Shown in pieces: positions 31,604 through 34,687 of a stretch of DNA of 34,687 nt; positions within the stretch are counted from its first letter, which is position 1, and every line of letters starts with the position of its first letter. The DNA is taken from the IMG/VR virus record IMGVR_UViG_3300010293_000020, positions 1-34,687 of that record; one strand, 5' to 3'. Below the pieces are notes generated by a model, which was not told the origin of the DNA, made no database searches, and saw only the letters and a program-made list of their open reading frames with translations. Position numbers and translations under genes: made by a program. The DNA comes from a virus.

Positions 31604-32438
31604 TCAACACCTCCACAACATCGTTTTCATTATGTACCAGCTCAAACCTGGCACAGTCCCTTTCATATATCTGTCGGATACCAAAATCGTGCCAATAGGC
31701 CGGATCTCCATACTCCGAGCTTTCCTTATTCAACACCGATACAAACAGCTTGGATCTGTCTTCCACATTGGGCTTGATGAGACAATAGGTCCACGGGCCT
31801 GAATTGCTACCCACTATAGCCTTACAGGCCAGTGAGGTCCGCACTATGTTGATCATGTTTGGCCAACCTTTCCATGGGCTCGATATAACGTTGGGCGCCT
31901 TGACCACTGTGCCGTTGGTCACTATAAAATCTGCTTGTGGGTATCTGGTAGACAGAGCTTTTATAACACCATCCCAATCAAAGGTTTTCACTTGGTCTGA
32001 TAGAACCTGGTTGTTACAGATCAACACGGAGGGATGGGGTAGTGTAGGAGGGGTCCCGATGTTCAAAATGTCCGGTACATACATTTTGATGCTCGGCAGC
32101 TCAAGCCCCATAAGCTCTAGGAAGGTGCGTTCCATGATTTTATGTAAAGTTATCAAGGTGACACTGTGGAGAGAAAAATACTCACAATCATAGACTCTGT
32201 ACCACGTGTTTATGAAAGTCTTGCCACCGAGCGTGTGGTGCCCCATAAAATTGAGCCGGAGGCCAGGTGGCAACTTTCGCTGGATAAGTCCTTTGATGTC
32301 AGCAAGGTACACGTGGTCATAGTTATGCCAGTATGTAATGGGACCTAATCCAAGGCTCACCACATACCGCACGAATTCCTTGGACACATGGAGGTCACCA
32401 GCATGGTGCTGGTTATAGAAATTTAGTGTAGTGTCCAC
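31587..32438 (-). CDS. Glycosyltransferase-like protein
   Basis: A 283-residue protein from GTG 32438 with AAGGA six bases upstream. It starts 'LNFYNQHHAGDLHVSKEFVRYVV', a GT9/capsule-type opening in which the loop 'GDxHxSKxFVxxV' faces the acceptor. It later has 'PSVLICNNQVLSDQ' and 'AIVGSNSGPWTYCLIKP', a G-(S/P)-N-S-G-P donor-site turn. The overall size suits a GT-B relative. It overlaps the NeuD-like gene by 17 bases and heads the sugar cassette. It may add the final modified sugar. Confidence in the fold is moderate. Confidence 0.55.
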   Translation of the reverse strand: MDTTLNFYNQHHAGDLHVSKEFVRYVVSLGLGPITYWHNYDHVYLADIKGLIQRKLPPGLRLNFMGHHTLGGKTFINTWYRVYDCEYFSLHSVTLITLHKIMERTFLELMGLELPSIKMYVPDILNIGTPPTLPHPSVLICNNQVLSDQVKTFDWDGVIKALSTRYPQADFIVTNGTVVKAPNVISSPWKGWPNMINIVRTSLACKAIVGSNSGPWTYCLIKPNVEDRSKLFVSVLNKESSEYGDPAYWHDFGIRQIYERDCARFELVHNENDVVEVLSGIGG

Positions 32439-32654
32439 AACACATCCTTAACACATAAAAATATTTTTCCGGAACATGTTTACAAATCGACTCTCACCCT
32501 ATATAATAAGGCTGTAGCCGGGACGAATATTCCTCCTGGACCAGGTCCAGTGGAAATTCCGGTCCGGAGGATTCCAGTCCATGAGACCTTCCGGTCCGGA
32601 ATCCAATCCTGGAGAGAATTCCAATCCTGAATATGATTATTGAAGTCCAACAGG
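32439..32654 (-). repeat. Palindrome- and repeat-rich non-coding gap
   Basis: 216 bases without a convincing gene. It holds CTGGACC-A-GGTCCAG (from about 32537), a perfect palindrome, and two copies of TCCGG-T-CCGGA. It also has a GGATTCC/GGAATCC pair and about five loose repeats of ATTCC(A/G)(A/G)TCC(T/G)G between 32555 and 32635. The core GGACCGGA(GG) also forms the terminator stem at 33557-33584. It may be a terminator or a protein-binding array between the small genes and the sugar operon. Confidence 0.45.
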
Positions 32655-32945
32655 TCATAGGTAAAAGCTTACCAGGTGCATACTCGGTTGACTTATATCC
32701 CAACCCATTAGACAGGGCTTGAGTTTGATGGATTCCGTATGTTTTATTTTCAACACTGGTACCTCTAACCATAGCTTGTCATCCTCAACCTTATAATTCG
32801 CTATATAACCTATCACATCATATGCAAAGGCTATCTGGTACATAGGCCTAACCCTGGTAACCAGGTTAACCTGGTTCTCACCCATCAACCTGACTATAAA
32901 ATGTATGGGGAAGATGTATTGGTCAATATCACATTCAAACCACAC
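32655..32945 (-). CDS. Small hypothetical protein
   Basis: A 96-residue frame with GTG start at 32945. It has 'CDIDQYIFPIHFIVRLMGENQVNLVTRV' then 'KVEDDKLWLEVPVLKIKHTESIKL', giving alternating strands. It starts six bases after the stop of the 115-aa gene, with GGAGG inside that gene's end. It shows no known domain. It is the last gene before the palindrome-rich gap. Confidence 0.65.
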   Translation of the reverse strand: MWFECDIDQYIFPIHFIVRLMGENQVNLVTRVRPMYQIAFAYDVIGYIANYKVEDDKLWLEVPVLKIKHTESIKLKPCLMGWDISQPSMHLVSFYL

Positions 32946-32951
32946 AACTAT

Positions 32952-33299
32952 CTATGCCTCCAGGTCCTTTATATTCAGTCGTTTGCCCGTTGTTTCATCA
33001 AACATGTTCAGGTCACCTTCATCCAATTCAGGTTCATCAAAATATTCGGTCAGGTTATCCAGCATAGAGTGTAAATTTATATGCACCAGCTCAGGTCCAT
33101 ATGCAATAGACATGAATACAGAATATATATAAGCAAACATGAGGTCATAAGCCTCACGGTTCTTATCGAGGGCCCTGATGGATTCAACAAATAGCTCCAG
33201 GAATCGATCAAAATGTTCCTCTGGAGGCCAATCCTTTTTCATCTGGCTGTAAACATCTTCAACATTATTCATCACATCGGTCATATAATCTTCAGACAT
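32952..33299 (-). CDS. Small acidic hypothetical protein
   Basis: A 115-residue protein with ATG 33299 five bases after AGGAG. It is strongly acidic and helical ('VEDVYSQMKKDWPPEEHFDRFLELFVESIRALDKN'), with an acidic C-terminal part ('FDEPELDEGDLNMFDE'). No family is recognised. An acidic helical protein just behind a strong early promoter could be a host-takeover factor or DNA mimic, but that is only a guess from composition and promoter. Confidence 0.7.
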   Translation of the reverse strand: MSEDYMTDVMNNVEDVYSQMKKDWPPEEHFDRFLELFVESIRALDKNREAYDLMFAYIYSVFMSIAYGPELVHINLHSMLDNLTEYFDEPELDEGDLNMFDETTGKRLNIKDLEA

Positions 33300-33318
33300 A
33301 TCGGCTCCTATTGGTTAT

Positions 33319-33486
33319 TTATGCTCCGAAAACTTTATCCTGGCACACCTGGCATAGGCCAGAGATGAAATATTCCTTCTCGGACAAACGATCCCTGAAA
33401 GCATCCAGGTCGATAAGCTTATGGCAAAATGGGCATAGGCCGGCCTCTACCATCTTTACTTCCTTGCTAAAACCTAAGGCTTTCAT
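33319..33486 (-). CDS. Small zinc-finger-type phage protein
   Basis: 55 residues from ATG 33486 with AAAGG seven bases upstream. It carries two CxxC pairs, 'EAGLCPFCHKLI' and 'ISGLCQVCQDKVFG', with 'AFRDRLSEKEYFISG' between them. This is a widespread T4-like small protein type of unknown function ('...DRLSxKEYxISGxCQxCQDKVF'). It is the first gene after the perfect sigma70 promoter at 33517-33545, so it should be expressed early. It probably binds one zinc ion. Confidence 0.85.
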   Translation of the reverse strand: MKALGFSKEVKMVEAGLCPFCHKLIDLDAFRDRLSEKEYFISGLCQVCQDKVFGA

Positions 33487-33516
33487 GATTTTACCTTTCT
33501 ATACATGTGATGGTAT

Positions 33517-33545
33517 ATTATAGCACACTGTTATTTGACTGTCAA
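33517..33545 (-). promoter_or_regulatory. Perfect-consensus sigma70 promoter
   Basis: On the minus strand TTGACA (33540-33545), a spacer of exactly 17 bases and TATAAT (33517-33522) match the host sigma70 consensus in every position. Transcription runs into the 55-aa zinc-finger gene at 33486 and onward. It begins just past a terminator that insulates it from the gene upstream. Expected to be a strong early promoter. Confidence 0.88.
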
Positions 33546-33556
33546 GTGAAAAGATT

Positions 33557-33584
33557 GGACCGGAGGTTTGGATGCCTCCGGTCC
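33557..33584 (-). terminator. Intrinsic terminator after the zinc-ribbon gene
   Basis: A perfect 10-bp stem GGACCGGAGG/CCTCCGGTCC (33557-33566, 33575-33584) with an 8-base loop lies directly after the stop of the gene at 33594. On the minus-strand RNA it is followed by 'AATCTTTTCAC', a short U-rich run. The stem is GC-rich enough to stop host polymerase. Confidence 0.75.
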
Positions 33585-33593
33585 ATGAATTGA

Positions 33594-34481
33594 CTAGCTG
33601 AGTGATGTTCCACATGAGCCACAGAAGGCCATGTTGGATTTACTATGTTTACCGCAGGTTGGACAAACCAGCTTGGTCTGGATGGCGACCGGCTCGGAAA
33701 CAGGCACAGAGCCCTTATACCCCTTGAGCCGGAGAACGATTACATCAGCGTTTTCCTCCAGTTCACCAATGGAATCATACTGAAACACTTGGCCACTATG
33801 GCCTCCTTTCACAGTTAGACCCTCATCCGGCTGTATATCTGGTACAGTCTTACACTGGACAGAACCTGAGGAGATACCTCCAACTGATCCAAGGCAATTC
33901 GTTACGGTCACATTGCCAGCATTATAGGTGGCTGTAGCATTGGTACCAGATCCATAGGTGGCTGTAGCATTGGTATCAGATCCATAGGTGGCTGTAGCAT
34001 TGGTATCAGATCCAATGGTATAGGTCCCACTGATTGCACCCCATGTAATCCATGGTTGATAAGGTGGCCATTTTGACCAATGGTCATGCCAGTGATGGTG
34101 GTCATGGTAATAACGATCCACATGAACAGGTTTATCCTTCTCGTATTTCACTTCAATACGTACCAACCCATCATCCACTCTATCTCCCCTATGTTCCACT
34201 ATTTCCTGGGTCTTTTGGATAAACTTGAACCGGTGTCCACCGGTTAGGCTGTTTTCCAGGAACCTTTCCAACTCAATGGATTCATTAGCTTCAATGAGTA
34301 GGCTGTTTCCAATGGATTCACCATCAATGGAAATGGAGACCTGGGCTTTTTTGGAATTGAGGTTTTTGAGGTAGATGGAGTATTCGGCTCCATAAGGCAG
34401 GTGGACAACGCGTTCCGGTGATTCCCGGAGGATTTTGCCACCACTCTTGATTACTGCTACGAATTTGTTACTGTATGTCAT
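33594..34481 (-). CDS. His-rich, zinc-ribbon phage protein
   Basis: A 295-residue protein with ATG 34481 after AAAGGAGAG. The front ('MTYSNKFVAVIKSGGKILRE', then 'VVHLPYGAEYSIYLKNLNSKKAQVSISIDG') and 'LIEANESIELERFLENS' plus 'HRFKFI' look like a beta domain I recognise from phages but cannot name. A His/Trp-rich stretch ('YYHDHHHWHDHW') is followed by a 30-bp tandem repeat encoding three (G-S-x-T-N-A-T-A-T-Y) units. Near the end is a zinc ribbon 'CPTCGKHSKSNMAFCGSC'. Possibly metal-rich or capsid/tail-associated; function unknown. A terminator follows its stop. Confidence 0.7.
   Translation of the reverse strand: MTYSNKFVAVIKSGGKILRESPERVVHLPYGAEYSIYLKNLNSKKAQVSISIDGESIGNSLLIEANESIELERFLENSLTGGHRFKFIQKTQEIVEHRGDRVDDGLVRIEVKYEKDKPVHVDRYYHDHHHWHDHWSKWPPYQPWITWGAISGTYTIGSDTNATATYGSDTNATATYGSGTNATATYNAGNVTVTNCLGSVGGISSGSVQCKTVPDIQPDEGLTVKGGHSGQVFQYDSIGELEENADVIVLRLKGYKGSVPVSEPVAIQTKLVCPTCGKHSKSNMAFCGSCGTSLS
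33924..34013 (-). repeat. Three tandem 30-bp repeats in the zinc-ribbon gene
   Basis: Three near-identical 30-base units (33924-33953, 33954-33983, 33984-34013), differing at one base, encode ten-residue copies of GSDTNATATY type. Such units can expand or shrink by recombination, and the length may vary among relatives. Confidence 0.9.
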
Positions 34482-34687
34482 GTTACACTCTCCTTTATAG
34501 GCCCACCGTCTAAGGACCTGTTTATTTTAGTTTACAGACGGTTTGGATTTGGTGGAACCTTGGTACCTCCTTTATTTTCCGTATTTTCTGTTACCTAACC
34601 TAATATTGAATTTTGTTAGGAATAGTTTGGAAAGCGTTTCCTCCTCTCGTTTTTCGAGGTTAATATCATTGATTATTTGGTATACAC
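34482..34687. other. Non-coding window end
   Basis: No gene is seen. On the minus strand the leader has AAAGGAGAG before ATG 34481 and a second AAAGGAGG at about 34563-34570 with no start nearby. Inverted repeats include CCGTCT/AGACGG (from about 34507), CCTAAC/GTTAGG (34594-34620) and GGAAA-GCG-TTTCC near 34630. No clear promoter boxes were found. Confidence 0.35.

Noticed and set aside
32494-32772. 92-aa minus-strand frame over the palindromes
   Set aside because: It mostly shadows the 96-aa gene in another frame, and its C-terminal part is repeat-derived.

Overview
This window is a stretch of a T4-like contractile-tailed (myovirus) phage genome. The evidence is a complete baseplate gene run, a T4 gp55-type late sigma factor, the gp47/gp46 recombination nuclease, a UvsX-type recombinase, a T4-type late promoter and dense gene packing with 1-4 nt start/stop overlaps. 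The host cannot be named. Near-consensus sigma70 promoters (one is a perfect TTGACA-N17-TATAAT) suggest a Gram-negative bacterium.

Layout. (1) Bases 1-11964, plus strand: baseplate operon. It holds a gp48/54-like protein (cut by the window edge), gp53, a gp27-like hub, a gp5-like spike without lysozyme, an unknown helical protein, a PAAR spike tip, an unknown 487-aa protein, gp25, gp6, a very large gp7/tail-protein-I-like protein with about six repeat modules, and a virion structural protein. (2) 11966-23230, plus strand: replication, recombination and transcription. It holds the gp55-like sigma with its own sigma70-like promoter, gp47, several small unknown genes, a phage metallopeptidase, a DUF1599-like protein, a fractured gp46, uvsX, a GT-B-like protein and small unknowns. 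(3) 23227-26340, minus strand: a block of genes sharing an N-terminal (R)L..Y(L/I)..E motif that resembles the T4 capsid-targeting sequence. Two carry an ADP-ribosyltransferase-like R-S-E pattern, one looks like a PD-(D/E)XK nuclease, one is small, and one is a decayed relative. (4) 26327-32438, minus strand: a sugar cassette with a DegT-type aminotransferase, a NeuD-type acyltransferase, a three-domain 1019-aa glycosyltransferase-like protein, another glycosyltransferase-like protein and two small proteins. (5) 32439-34687, minus strand: a palindrome-rich gap, small genes behind a perfect sigma70 promoter, a terminator, and a His-rich zinc-ribbon protein with a 30-bp tandem repeat.

The most striking item is gp46. 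Its gene is broken inside the Walker A P-loop by a split intein. A 47-residue N-extein is followed by a 26-residue N-intein and a stop. Then comes a free-standing Vsr/EDxHD-like homing endonuclease gene with its own TATAAATA late promoter. Then comes a second gene with a roughly 123-residue C-intein and the other 679 residues of gp46. Protein trans-splicing would be needed to rebuild GxxxxGK|S and make an active Mre11/Rad50-type complex with the gp47 encoded just upstream.

The second is the capsid-targeting-like block. It predicts a set of effectors packaged in the head and injected with the DNA, comparable in logic to T4 Alt and the internal proteins.
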